Below the pieces are notes generated by a model. That model made no database searches and was not told the origin of the DNA. It saw nothing but the letters and a program-made list of their open reading frames with translations. Shown here in pieces: positions 1 through 12,993 of a stretch of DNA of 64,000 nucleotides. This stretch comes from Eopsaltria australis. Lineage: Eukaryota; Chordata; Aves; Passeriformes; Petroicidae. Each line of letters opens with the position of its first letter. The first letter of the stretch is position 1. The position numbers and the translations under genes were made by a program. Location: contig JAVTVJ010000072.1 of the NCBI GenBank assembly GCA_034509425.1, forward strand, positions 124,001 through 188,000. The letters run 5' to 3'.

Positions 1-20
1 CTTCCTTCCTTCCTTCCTTC
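1..20. repeat. (CTTC)n microsatellite, cut by window edge
   Basis: Five perfect CTTC units start the window and probably continue upstream. The following CTACATCTACATCT and CTATTTATCTATA stretches look like decayed tetranucleotide repeat. Confidence 0.85.
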
Positions 21-1759
21 CCTACATCTACATCTCTTTATGCATCTATTTATCTATACATGTTTATGGTAGTAGGCGCACAAAATGTTACAAATCAGAC
101 CTCAGGGTATAAATTAATACATTAATAAAGTTTTAATTTTGCTGTTAACTAGAGTGGAATGAGAGAGGAAACTCTGAAGGTACACCTTGTGTGGGAATGT
201 AACGCATCTTGTACCAGCATTCCTTTCTCACTAGAAGCTCTTAAATTTTTTTAAAACCAGTCAATTCCATTATTCTTTTCATAACTACCTTTATCTATGT
301 ATGAGATGCAAAATATGATAATAAATCTTAGAACAGGCTATTGCAGCTAAGTTGGTATTGATCGCAAGGAGTGAAATTGCTATATTACATGTTGTAAAAC
401 TTATTCATATCCCACAAAAATATTACATTAAAAGTATAATAAATTGCAACACTTTAATCACTTGGCAAATGATTTGATTCTTTCTGTTCAATTTATACTA
501 TCATTTCAGTAGCACCTGCTTCATAAAATGTGCATATTACTGATACTTCTCTGATGGCTTTTATAGGAACGATATTGGAATAATTTATGCAATTGCTCTT
601 TTTAACTAATAATTCTTTTCTTCCACTTTCCAAGATAGCTTCACTTTTACTTCTTCAAAATCTTTTCTATTATCTTTTATTATTTCTCCTTGTGTTCACC
701 GTTGTCACTTTTTGAGCTAATGAAGTAATTTTTCTCCAAGTAACTTAATCTTTCATTAGAAAAAAAAGTTTTAATATTTCTACTACCTGCCTTAATTATA
801 AATCACAAAAACACAGGTTTATAAAATATGAGTGTCTCTGAAATTGTACTTTTGTTTCAGCTTTATGATACTACATCTATTCTTTTTAATTAAGTTCTTT
901 TTTAATTTTCCATTGAAGAGTGGCAAACAAACCATAAGATGTGAATTATACATGAGCTGAAGCATTCTGCCTTAGTCAAAGGGAGAAAGAGTTCATACTT
1001 ATTCAATGCAATTTTTTCTCATAAAGATTACAGATAGAATCCTATCTTAAAAAAAGAGAGATGATCTATTCCACAATGTGCATTTAAAATCTTGATATCT
1101 CATCCATATTCTGTGGCATAAAGTGCGTGATGTACAGAGAGCTGCATTCAGATTTGATCATGGCCTTCTGGAATAACTTCAGCAACATGAATATCATCAC
1201 CACCCTGGAGAGCAGATGAAATGAGATTATGCCAAAATCCATAGACCAAATACCAGACCCCAAAAGAAGTCAAATCTGGCAGGAGAGTACAAGACACTCT
1301 CCTGCACATAGATCCGTTAGAAAAGCAATAGTGGGTATTTTATTTGGAGTATTTTTTTAGTTGTATGTAAAATTAATATGAATATTAATGAAATAAATAT
1401 TTTAAAAATAAATAGCATACATAATTTTTAATTGTGCAAGCTATTTAGACTAAAATAATATCTGAATATACTTTTGTTCTTTCTTTTTTCGACAGTTTCT
1501 TCTTGGGAGTGAGGTACAGAACAGAGAGAAAGGAGAGAATGTGGTCAGGTAACCACATTTTCACTGTAATTCTTATCTCAAAACACCTTCTCTTTAGGAA
1601 TTATTCTCTGAAAAACAGGAATATAAGCATGCCATATTCGAAACCCAAAAAGTTCAAAAAGAAGGAAATAAGTTCTTTTGTCCTACCAGTGAAGCTTGAT
1701 TTACTCTGACCCCAGAACAGCCAAAAAACATTCAGTAATACATAATTTAATAAGCCAAT
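21..1759. other. AT-rich non-coding sequence, nothing recognised
   Basis: Unique-looking AT-rich DNA with short T and A runs. Open frames are short and have no recognisable protein content. I see no repeat family, RNA gene or clear regulatory element here. Confidence 0.6.
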
Positions 1760-2191
1760 AGTCCTGGTTCTGGCCAGTACAGGATTAATTTTTGCAGTGG
1801 CCAGGAGAGGACATGGAGGTTATTCTATACCACCTCACATCATTGCCAGAGGCAGGGCAAGGGAATCTCTTCTGGGGTGGTGTGGCCCTAGGTTGGGTAT
1901 GGTGGGTTACTGTGTGGTGATCTTTTTTTGTGTGAGTCCTTCAACTTTCTTGTACACTCTTTTATTAATATTGTTTCTGTTGCTGTCACTCTTTGTTTCT
2001 TATCTCATTGCTGTTTCCAGGAAATTGTTCTTTTCTCAACCTGTGATCTTTACCTTTTGTACCTTCAATTCTCCTCTCCATCCCACCACAGCAGAATGGG
2101 TTGGGGGAGGGAGGAGAGAGTAACCAGAGCATGGTTTGCAGTTTTTCAGTGGGGGCACTAAACTGGGGAGCACCATTCCTAAACCATGACA
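1760..2191 (+). mobile_element. Old ERVL-like solo LTR
   Basis: The stretch begins with a GTCCTGGTTCTGGCCAG-like start, followed by a GGATTAATTTTTGCAGT motif. It ends in CTAAACCATGACA, preceded by a CTCAACCTGTGATCTTT block and a CTCCATCCCACC/GGGGGAGGGAG block. This order (start block, CTCAACC block, CCATCCCACC/G-rich block, terminal AAACC..GACA) matches what I know of avian ERVL-type LTRs. The first base of the canonical TG is mutated to A. The flanks are CCAAT (1755-1759) and CCAAA (2192-2196), a 5-bp target-site duplication with one mismatch, as expected for ERVL. No internal region is attached, so it is a solo LTR. Divergence looks high. The open frames inside it are not genes. Confidence 0.6.
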
Positions 2192-3812
2192 CCAAAGAAG
2201 GACCTAAAGAGAGAAAATCTTCCATCTTAGGCTGCTAAGAAAGAAGGATTGATACTGAGAACAGGGATTTTCAAACAAACAGAAACCAAAAACTGTTCTC
2301 ATTATTATAAAAGGCAGCCATTTCTTGCAAATGAGGACACATGATTGCGCTCCTTACCAAGGAATTACCCCTAAAATGATCAGTTGCTATTATTAAATGT
2401 GACGGAATCATACAGAGATGACAGAAAGATATTTTGGCCTACCTAATGCTTTTTGCTGACACCATCTAATTATATTTTTCACTCTAACTATATGACTACC
2501 TCAGGTGTGGTAATGCTCTTTGCCTTGACACACAGTCAGCTCTGTCACTGCATTTAATAACATAAAAGAAAAGAAGAAAACATAACAAGTAATTAATTCA
2601 TACAAAATAGGCAGCCAAACTTGAGTAATTGAATATTTCAATTAATCACAGGAAAATCGCAGAATATACCTCTGATGCTTAGTCTAGTTGTGGGGGAGAC
2701 ATGAAGGAGACCTTGTGGCTTACTAAAGGATTAGGCTTTTACTATTTAGTAACATAAAATAATAACAGTTTGAGTGATTAATTTAACATAAGTAAGAGAT
2801 ACATGTCTAGGAAATAAAACCTTGATAGCTATACTAGTATCTTACGCATATAATTCTATCTGGTACTAAAACCAGGAAAAAGTTCTCATTTTAAACAGTG
2901 TGAAATAAGCAGTTTCACTGCAGTACTAGCTCTGTTCAGGTGTTTGATAATGTTTGCAAGGATAAAGAGACATCAAAAGGGGGCAGATGAGTGTCAACTA
3001 CACTACACTACACTGCAGTGATATATTTGGTGGCAGTGTTACAGATACATTTTACTGAAAGCTCTGTAGTTAAATGATGCAGATGCTTCTCTCAAGATGA
3101 GTACATATGTATCATACTGTTATCTACAAGTTAATAGATAAAATTAAATCAAACAATCATGAAAATAGTGTTCCAAAATATACTGATGACTAACACCTTG
3201 GCTTTACACAGGAAAAATAATTGTGATGACAAATGTACTAAAACGTCAGCCATTCTGTTACTTTGAAACAGAGCTGAGACAGAAAAAGATGGCAGGAATA
3301 GACCATAAATAGTCTTTCAAAATAGCAATAGTCAAAATTTAAAAACAAAAATCTAAGTTCCTAAGCTGTGATTCTTTAAAAGAGACCATTCACAACAGAC
3401 CAGCTTCAGTACAGTCTGAAGATTCTGCCTCAAGAGTAAGAGTTCCCCAGCAGCTAATGAAAAATGTTATTAGCAAAAATAATACATGAAGCTGGTGGTA
3501 GAAAACCAGCAAGTAAAGAAATATCAGAAAATGAAAGAGACTTGTAAAGAAGCAAGGAACTATTCCAAGCAGGGAGAACCAGTATGAAAAAAAAAAGAAA
3601 AAGACAAGAGTCTTCTAAAAGTAAAGATGTCAAAATGAGAGTTCAGAGCAAGAGCTCTGAGCAAACTGTTCCTATTCTGAGTTATGAAAGAATGGAAAAT
3701 GAACCAGAATCTAGTTTTAAAGTGTTTAAAAGTGTTCTGACATGAGTGAATTTATCTGAATTTATGCTGATGTGAATGAGCTCAGCAACTGACCAATCAA
3801 AAAAGAAATACT
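2192..3812. other. AT-rich non-coding sequence, nothing recognised
   Basis: No gene, repeat family or structured element recognised. A short ACTAC triplication occurs near 2998-3012. Confidence 0.6.
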
Positions 3813-3997
3813 GGGTTGTTTTTGGTTTTGTTTGTTTGGGGGTTTCTTTTTGGTTTTTTGTTTGTTTGTTTGTTTGTTTGTTTGTTTTTTGTGGGGGGGT
3901 GTTTTTGTTTGTTTGTGGGTTTTGGGGATTTTTTGTTTGTTTGTTTGGGTTTTTTTGTTTGTTTTTTGTTTTGTGCTGTTCTTTGGGGCTTTTTTAG
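3813..3997. repeat. Strand-asymmetric T/G low-complexity tract with (GTTT)n core
   Basis: About 180 bp made almost only of T and G on the plus strand, with a (TTTG)n core near 3858-3886, a run of seven G near 3892 and further G3-G4 runs. The overlapping open frames on both strands (F/V/C/L-rich or K/T/Q/N/P-rich) are artefacts of the repeat. Confidence 0.9.
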
Positions 3998-6369
3998 GTG
4001 CTAGAAACATTAGCATCCTAGGCAAGACAGAAAGTACGTGCAGTAACAAGGCCACAATTTAACACATTTGGGAAGTTATCTAGAAAATGTTTCCTGGTCT
4101 TAGTTAACATTTTCCTAATTAGCACTATATATCACTCTAGGTGTTTTTCAGTCTGTGTTGAAGGATGACATAATATTGGTTCTTTTGTACTAGACTATCT
4201 GTGCTAATAATCAAATAAAAAATGGAACTATCCACAGGGTCTAGCTCTTCTCTCAGATTCTTTCCCTAACACAGTACTACTAACGTTAGCAAATTTAATG
4301 TATTTTTGATTAACTAACATGCAATGAGAACATAATGGAGAATTATGTCATTATGGAATTCTCAAAAAGATAGCCTATATTTCCTCATGTGAGGAATTCA
4401 GGTGACAGAATTGGAAAGAGAGCTCTAAGTCCAAAATGTGAGTCTTCTGAGCATCTCACCTAGAACTAGGTAATCTGGATGGTAACAGACTATAGAAAAT
4501 GCAGGAGTATGCATTTCAGTTCAGATATTTTAAAGAGACACCATGCAAATAATGGGTGTCAACAACCATTCTTTTTTTCAGAATTGTTTAAACCCTCTCT
4601 GATTCCACAGGAACTGTCAAGCAAAGCTAAATATTAAGGCTGTGCCAGTTTTGACATTTTTAAAGGTGAATAGGTAGACCTTCACACTACAGATAACTCT
4701 ATCTCAGACTCTCACCTTTGTTGCTGCAGATTGCAGTTCTGACCACAGTTTTGATGATGGTGAGGGATGACAACTGATGATGAGGGGCTGTAGCTGGGAT
4801 GGAAATTCAGCTGCGTCCTGTAACACCAGCATGTCATTTAAGTAACTCAAATGCCTTCAACTTATGTACTATGACTAAGAGGCTTGTGAATTATGTGCTA
4901 GATGGGAGCCTGCTATTTTAAATTCCTTTTTCCCAGGCAAGTATCAAACCTATATACTGTTTCAAATGTTAAGAAAACCAACACAGTAAACACAGCAGTT
5001 CTCAAAATTTTGTCCTTTTCTTTATGCTAAATTACCTTGTAAAGTATTTTTCTGCTCCTTTACATTTTTTTCTGTCTATTGATTCAGAACAGAACATGAT
5101 AGAAGCTTTGGGCCTGACTCTGCCTTAGTATAAATCAGCAGAGTCCCATTGTCTCCATTACCACTCTGCTGATTTATGGGGCTGATGATTAGACTCTTCC
5201 TCCTAGAATAATAAAGAACTAGCAGAGTGTTGTGGATTGTTACAGGGAGACTTTGAAGCAGACGGACCCATCACTTTGAATTTACTTTGAGCCATGGTTT
5301 TCTTCTGTCTCTAATAACACATAATTCTCTAAAGGAGTTTACTATGTGTGTTTCAGCAACATACTAGAAGTGCTCTACTTGGAAATTATCCTCATTAAGA
5401 CTTGATTTTCCTGATCAGACAATGTAAAGAAAATGAGGAGAAATATCACAAAAGAGGTAAGAATTTATATTTTGTTCTGAAGCATTAACAAGTCTCAATG
5501 AAAAAGACTCAGAAAGAATTTTTTAGTTATTTATTACTACTTGCAATGAGTAAATTAGATTGCTAGAAAAAAATAGGGTGGTAGTTTTGGGGATTTATTT
5601 TGGGGGGGCTTGATTGTTTGAAGGGTTTTTTTAGTTGTTTTGGGGTTGTGGGTTTTGCTGTTGTTTTTTATGAGATCTGTTTTCTAGAAGTTTGTCTACT
5701 TTTTATAAAAGCATTTTTTCCCAGTGTGCCTTTCTAGTTATTCATTATTTCAATTGGATAGAAACCAAAATACATAACTTCAGTATGGTTGTTTTGTGCC
5801 TGGCTAATGTAGCCTGCTCCTTCCCACTGGTTGCTGTAATGCTCTCAAGATTTAATCCTTTTGTTTACTTTGTTCCTATTGATCAGGAGAGTTTATAGTG
5901 TCATAGTTACTATTTGAATCCTATTTCTAGACTATTTACTTAGAGATAAATAACAATTGCTTAACCAAAGCTTCAAACTGTGCTAAAGTATGGATTCCAA
6001 TTATATTCATTGCTGAATAAGAAACAAACATTATGGTATTCTTCATTATGGTTTCTTCCACTCTACATACCTAAAATTTTACGTGTTTTATGTAACTGAA
6101 GGTCACTGAATTACTTACCAGTCAATCAGTCAATATCACATGATTCTGTCTCAAACATTGGTCTCTAGAAATATCCAGATATTTTCAGAAAAAAAATTGC
6201 TTTCTATCATAAGAGCAGCTTTTTCATGGTAGTGATGCAGGTTGGTTTCTGCCTTTTTTATTTTCTATGTTCTCTGTACTCTTTGCACATATATTTGTAG
6301 CTCTGTAGCCTATTGTATTAATAGCCAGTTTTTCCAGTACTTTTCCATGTCCCTAAGCAGAAAGACAAA
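3998..6369. other. AT-rich non-coding sequence with a minor T/G-rich patch
   Basis: No gene recognised. A second, weaker T/G-rich patch lies at about 5576-5670. The rest appears unique. Confidence 0.55.
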
Positions 6370-6760
6370 ACAAATGCCAGAGCTCCAAGCCCCGGAGGGT
6401 GCAAGGCCCTGTCCTATCTTGGTTCCTCCTGGGAACCAAGGCTGAGAACAACTCTGAGGCACATTTTCATAAACAAAGTAAAGCCAGCACTGAGAGGGGG
6501 GCTCCAGAAGAGGGACTAGACCTGGGGGGGAATTGAATCACCGCTTGTTCTCCTTATTGGTGCTTTTAATCAATTATGCTAATTTCCTAAAAGCTATAAA
6601 TATGTACTCACCCCTGGAGGAGCTGGGCTTTTATGGACACCTTTCCATAACTGCTCCTGAAGACCTTCAAAATAAAGATCCCCTTTTATGTTACCTCCTT
6701 ACTAAAATGATTTCGAGTTTCTTTTCCAGATTGGGGGAAAAGGCAACAGTAGCATGGTTT
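6370..6760 (+). mobile_element. LTR-like fragment (putative)
   Basis: The segment is GC-richer at its start, then has a TATA-like CTATAAATATG at about 6593 and an AATAAAG signal at about 6670, roughly 75-80 nt apart. It continues with a T/C-rich stretch (CCCCTTTTATGTTACCTCC). Closely spaced TATA box and poly(A) signal are typical of the U3-R-U5 layout of retroviral LTRs. A perfect 9-bp hairpin (6418-6426 with 6432-6440) lies near the start. I found no convincing TG..CA ends or target duplication, so boundaries are approximate and the identity is inferred only from layout. Confidence 0.3.
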
Positions 6761-9700
6761 GCTTCTTAGTCTAGAAGTCACTGCAAATAAATATAAACTG
6801 TTGGAGTAGCTAGGAATTGATAGTAACTGATCCAGTATATCTAGGAATGTGATTTGATTTCAATCTACTGTTTGGTGCAAAAAACTTACAGCAAGATACT
6901 GTGATAATGGGAAAGTATGGGGAAAGAGGATGGGTCAAACACAGATTAAAAAAAAACATGTTAAAACCAAGTATCTTCCCTATTGGGAAGACATCATAGA
7001 CTTGGTGCCTGGAGCTGATGTCTTGGACTCAAGGTCCAAGTCAAGACTTTAGTCTACATGGAACTGAAATGGTGGGAAGTTCTGCTTAGTGTCTGGCTTT
7101 TAGTTCTAAGCTCAAGGCCCATCCTCAGTTTAAATCACACTGGGTAAACTTACAGATTGTACTTTGGGATTCAGGGACATTTTTTTACTTTTGCCTACAT
7201 TTCATATTACCATACATACACTGTGCAGAGACCAGACATTTTTCTAAAAAAAGAAGGAAGATGGAGCTTCCCTAATGTTTCTGATGTTGAAGTCACACTT
7301 GTCTTTTATATGCACAATTATAAATAGCAATAACCTTACAGAAAGAAAAACACCATTTTTTTACAGTGCCTGTTGATTATTCTTGCAAATTTCAGCTGAG
7401 AAAAACTCATCTAATGAGGAAAAAAAGACTGATGAGCCTTAAAACTAAATTAAGCAGAAATCATTTGTTCCTTAATCATAGCTGTTTGTTTTTTATAAAA
7501 TGTCATATCTTCAGCAAGACACTAGGGCAATTTTTTATGAAAGCAAAATACAAAGTACATTCTTGTTTAATGTTTTCTGGCTATAACCCAGGTTGTGGTG
7601 GCATATATTATCTAGATATGTCACTCTGTTTACCATATTGAAAAAGAAAAAGCAGGAAAATTAATCACACTGGATTTGAATTCTAAGATATGAAATCTAA
7701 ACTATTTCCTTACAGCACAGCACTCCAAGGTGCTTGGGTGAGACATTTGATTCACTGCTGGATAGAAATGGAGTTGTGTGACTTTTAGGTTTTTTTACTG
7801 CTCTCCAAAACATACTAGACAATTCTTCTGTACTAGGTGATTTACTGTGTAGTTCAGCTCTGCATTTTGCCGAGTACAGCACCTGTGAATATTTCCATCT
7901 CCTGTTGAAAGCAGAGAGGTTACACTTTGTACTGATGAAAAAGTTGGGGTGCACCACTGGTCTGTTGCTCACCAGGGGCATTCTCAGATCTGCTTATGCT
8001 GCAAAACAGAGAGTGAGTGTGTGGAAATAACTCAGCAAGTAACCACAGGAGCTCACAAGTCCAAGCAGCAGTGCAGAGTAGTGTTATGGTTCCTACATCA
8101 GTGCATCTGCCTGGATCTCTGCTCCAATGTGAGTTCCCTGCTGAGGTGCAAAGCTGTGCTGAAATAGCTACACTGCTTCTGGTTCTGGAGCAGGCACAGC
8201 CTCTGCTTTCTTTAAAATTTCTGCACTGGTCTCTGTTGCTTGATATAAAAGTATTGAGGAACATATTCAGTGCAGGTAGCTCAGTGTGCAGGTGTAGTGT
8301 GAGCTGCAGACTGAGCTCTGGGTGGTGGGAACCCCAGACAAGAGGCCATGAACTGCCAACCCTTTGGATAAAGGCCATAGGAACCTATGGCTCAGCCAGG
8401 GGACTGGACACTCAGACATGACAGGAGCTGATGGCCCTAGACTTTCCCGCGCTTAGATTCTGACTTTATAAAAGCCCTGGCTTTCCTTTGTTCAGGGTCC
8501 ATCCTTGGAAGCACCCAGCTCAAGTTGTTATTTTGTTATTCCACAATCACTAAATTATTTTAAGGATTGGGTTGACTGAGACTCTGCTATGGGAAATCTG
8601 GGGCTGAGCCAGTGAGGTAACCTAGTCTGGCTGTGAATGTGGGATGTGCAGCTGCAAAGGGACCTTGGTCCAAGCTCAGGTACTGTGGATGTGACTGCCA
8701 GAAGGGCTTCTGGATGGTCAGAGAGGGAAGTATCCTTGACAAAAGTTCACAAATACTAGTCCTTATTTTATTAAAATGCAGATAATGTCATGGGTACTCT
8801 ATATATTAGTAAAAACATATGTATCTACGCCTTACACATGGAAGGTAATAAGCAATATAGAAAAAGATTTTCAAATAGCTAAATAGAACTTAATTTCATT
8901 TGTGAAAGAGTTTCCTTTTTAATACAGTGTAGATGTTTGCATTCAAAATTAATTTTATTCTTAAATACTTTTAAATGTACATTTTAAGTGATGATTAGAA
9001 GTTAATCTGGTTTTTTTTTTTATCCCATGTGGTATCCCATATAGAAGATATGTAAAATCAGGGTTGCTGGGGTTTTTTTCCAGCTTCCACATTAATAAAG
9101 GTCACATTTCAAAAAGTCTGAAACCTGTTCTAGTCCTCATAGTTTCAGAGGGAAGTGGCCTTGCCATAAGGGAAAAAATCAATACTGGTGACAGTAATAA
9201 ATGTAACTAAAAGAAGATTCAGGTCTAAAATTTTTGGAAGAGTGATAGTGAGGGAATATGCTTTGTGGAGACCATTTTCCCTGGTACTGAAGTTATTTAT
9301 TGTGAGAGGGTGGTTTTGTGGTGCTTGCTCTCTCTGAGACCTGGTATTTGTAATAGCATCCTGTGTGGGGATGGCACTGGCTGGCAGGCAAGCATGAAGG
9401 CAGGATGGAGAACAGGAAAATCAGGAGTGAGAAAACTCATGGGTTGCAAGAAAGGCAGGGGAATCACTTGGCAATTATTGCTATGGACAAAACAGATTCA
9501 ATCTGGGGAAATTAACTTAATTTATTGCCAATTAATATAAATATTTAATTACTCTTTAAGGTATGGGGGAGAACAAAAAACCCTCAAAACTCTAAACATT
9601 TAAAACACCTCTGGCTCACTCTGAGATCTTCTCCCTCTTTATTATTGCCACAACTTGGAACAGGCTGTGTGTGCCGCAGGGCAGGTCCTGACCTTTTTCC

Positions 9701-11192
9701 CATGGATGGCACCCCTGCAGACCTCCCCAACCTGCCCTCTGCTCCTAAAACCTTGCTGCCTCCACTCAATACACACTCTGAGTTCTATCTGCTGTTCTTG
9801 AGACAGGATTATTTTCAAATAGAGGATTATTGTCAAGAGTGATTTGCACTTATTTCTTATTAATCTTGGCTTGGTTTGGTTGCTGGGTTTTTTTCAGTTT
9901 TGCCATGCATTTTTATGCTTTCATTAGGCTGGATCATTACTCATAAAATGGAATTTTATAGCCTGATCTAAGTAAATACAGAGTCCATATGACAGTTAAA
10001 AGAGGAAAGCTTTGTGGTTTGTAGGATTATATTGCTTCACCTTTTTTCCCCAGTCTACAACTCTTCTCTCAACTGATTTTCAGGTTTCTTGCCTTCAAAA
10101 CGGAACAGAGGCTTTGAACCTTGACACAAGGCTAGCAGTTTTTCCCTCCTGTACCTTATATCAGCTTCTAGCCAGCTCAGGAACTCTAGCTTACACTAGC
10201 ATTTATTCTGAAGGCACAGCATTATACTGCAGTGTATTTGGACCACATGTGCAAAACTGTCTTACTTTGGATCAGTGCTACTTATCCTCCATTTAAAGAA
10301 TGACTGCCGGCAACTCAGTGGATTTCAAATACTGCATTTAGTTCAGCTTCATGTTTAAACTGTTTTCTCTCAGTGAGTCTTTTCCTCCAAAATAACCGAA
10401 GACATGAACACTTTCACAAGAAGATTCTAGAGCTCAGTGTTTCAGCCACATGCTAATGTAAATCACTTTTTTATTTTAGTATAGAAGTTGTATTTCTGTG
10501 TGCATATATAACTTCTATATTTTTATATCCATGTGGAATGGGAATTAAATGGTAAACAACATTATATTTTCATTGTCAAGTTTGATATATGCTGAAGTAA
10601 TAAATTATCTTTGTGTTTTCCAGAGGTTAGTATTTCTTAGTGTGTTTGTGCCCATAATAAAACATCTGCAGAAAGAAATAAGTAAGCAAGTGACAAAGCT
10701 AATTATATGTGTTTATTTTCTAATTTAGCCTTTTCAGTAATATTTAGTTGATTAAAAATCCACTAATAGAATTTAAATATAAATGTGGTAAAAGTAATTC
10801 CTATCTCTAATAGTCCTATGTACATACCGATCACTAATCCTTAAACAGTTTCTGCTTAAGCAGATTACTTTTAGATTGATTTGAGATTATTCATTTCACC
10901 CCAGGCATGTTCTTTGGTTTTTATTCTAAATCATGTTACTGAATCCAAGTGATTGAATCCAAATTTTTGACATAATTTGATTTAAATATTGTTGAACTGT
11001 AAATAAATCCAATACTCTTTCCTCACTAACTGAACTGAAAGTTGCCTTCAAAATTGAAAGAGTAGGAGGCAGTTATTTAAAATAAATTATTTAAAAATAG
11101 ACTTGAATCTCCATTCACACAATTAGCTTATGAATGGTAAGTGAGAAAAGGATTGCAATAGGAATTCCTAGAAACTGAGCTGCAAGTGTTTT
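6761..11192. other. Non-coding sequence, with a GC-richer patch at 7.9-8.75 kb
   Basis: Mostly AT-rich unique DNA. The patch 7920-8750 is GC-richer and has open frames on both strands (152 codons minus at 7920-8378, 134 codons plus at 8017-8421) without recognisable domains. A TATAAAAGCC motif at about 8467 could be the promoter of a decayed LTR, but no LTR ends were found. The patch 9600-9830 is also GC-richer and unassigned. Confidence 0.45.
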
Positions 11193-11356
11193 CTAATCTT
11201 TATCTTGGCTAACACTCCTGCTAATAGGAGGTCTAGTTCTCAGTTCTTCATGCTTATGACCACCAGACTTGAGGTATTTGGGATGAAATATTCTGTAGTG
11301 GGTGTCTGCCACATGATGATATTTTTGGTAAATTTCCTCTAATTTCTCATATAGTT
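11193..11356 (-). CDS. Possible terminal coding exon of an unidentified gene
   Basis: On the minus strand a pyrimidine-rich tract ending in CCATCCTCAG (AG at 11357-11358) looks like a splice acceptor. It is followed by about 53 open codons and a TAG at 11193-11195. The predicted peptide begins LYEKLEEIYQKYHHVADTHY and ends SRSVSQDKD. It is rich in charged, Tyr and His residues and unlike the Leu/Phe/Ser-rich translations typical of this AT-rich background. A minus-strand AATAAA lies about 480 nt downstream of the stop (10712-10717), which would suit a last exon with a 3' UTR. I do not recognise the protein and found no convincing partner exons. It may be a chance open frame, since many of similar length occur in the window. 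Confidence 0.25.
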
Positions 11357-11399
11357 CTGAGGATGGAATCAGGAAAAAATGCATTACTTAGGCTGTGGT

Positions 11400-12993
11400 A
11401 AGAACAATTTATACAAGCTTTCACTAAAAATTCTCTTTGAAGGAGGAACTAAAAATTTCCAGTGTATGAGGGTTCTGAACTTTATTGCTCCTGTCCAAAC
11501 ACTAAATCTTAAATAAATGTTATATGCTTGTTAATTTTTTGTCACATTAAAAAACATAATCCATCTTCTCTAAGTATTGTCCAGTCTTATATAACTCACA
11601 CATAACTGTTCTGATATGTCCATAAATTAACTGGGTATGAACTAGCCCAAGGCAGAAAAATCTGGGCAGAACTTCCTAAGTAAGTTGCTGTTTAGATTTG
11701 CTCTGGACTGCTCAAGACAGTTTACAAAGAGATTGAAGAAAAAAATCATTTGGCTTTTCTAGAAGAGGCAATGCTAGGCTTGGATAGCTTGAGAGAGAAC
11801 CAGTTTGACCTGGCCACAGAAAGCACAGGTAAGATGAAACAAATAAGTTGACCAGCACAGAAGTTCAGTGTGACAAAGACTGGGATCAGCATGGGGGTAT
11901 CAGAACCAAGGCTCATGGGGAATCTGAATAGCAATAATTGGTGGGATAAGTTAGATTTAACAAGAAGTCAGAAAGAGAAGCTGGAAGTCAGGTATCAGAA
12001 GGTGCCTGACACTACACTGTGGCAACTAAGTGCCCAAGTTTAAGTGTCCAGGGGTGTAAAATACCACGAGCACAGGTTGAAGCAAAAATCCTGACTTGGG
12101 TCCATAGCCAGAAGTCCACATTACTGACATTTCTGCAGTACAGTAGCTGGAATTAGAGTCCTAATCAAAAGCTGGGAATTACTTCACAGCTAGATTTTTA
12201 GTCTGCTGTAATTAATTTCGTGGAGCTGTCACAAAACGTCTTCATGGACTTCAGCTTCTTTGAACCTTAATTAATATTTCTTATGCTACAATTTAATTTT
12301 TCAAAGCTATCCACAGTGCCCAACATAAGTAATTCTGGGTATAAATAATTTCTGAATTTTCTACTGGTTTTGACACCTTTGGTCAAACTCTCTATTATGG
12401 GATCTGAATGGACCTTCTTCTTTTTTCAAAGATTGAGGTAGCCTTACTTTAATGGATTTCTTTGAATGTATTCAGATAAATTGATAAAAGAGTGCATTAA
12501 TTAGACCAAAGAAATATGAAGAGAGTTTGCTGGGGAATGGAGCTTTAGCATGGACTTTGCTCAAGTCTTACGATGTGAACTTTCACTGAGGACTTTAGAC
12601 ATCAGGTTTGCTGTGAGACTCACAAACTCATCCAATGATGGAAGAGTTCAGAAAAGATCAGCATGAATCCAGGCATGTAAATATGCCTCCAAAGAAATCC
12701 ACCTATTTGGATTTGAAAATAGCACTCAAAGGTAATGTAGATCCAGAACAGCCATCCTTGACTATATGCTTTATCATTTTTTAATCTGTGACTGTTTCAA
12801 CAGTTGGCCTTTTTTAATAAGTAAATTTCAAGCTATTTTTGTGCCTTCAAGGATCTGTCTTACCTACAACTCATAATTCATGATTTGCTGGGATATCAAG
12901 GAAAATCTTTAACTGTTGAAAATCCATGCGATGTTATCAGTTTTACCCTGGCAGAGCAAGGATAGCACCAGTCACTCAACCTTAATGATCACC
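11400..12993. other. AT-rich non-coding sequence, nothing recognised
   Basis: If the 11.2-kb exon is real, this would be its upstream intron. Nothing else is recognised. Confidence 0.5.

Noticed and set aside
3762..4062. Long frames on both strands over the T/G tract
   Set aside because: Low-complexity translations (K/T/Q/N/P-rich or F/V/C/L-rich) of a simple repeat.
4745..4785. Repeated TGATGATG motifs suggesting a C/D box snoRNA
   Set aside because: No properly spaced D box and terminal stem could be found.
9600..9836. GC-richer patch with minus-strand AATAAA as a possible LTR
   Set aside because: No TATA box, TG..CA ends or target duplication could be placed.
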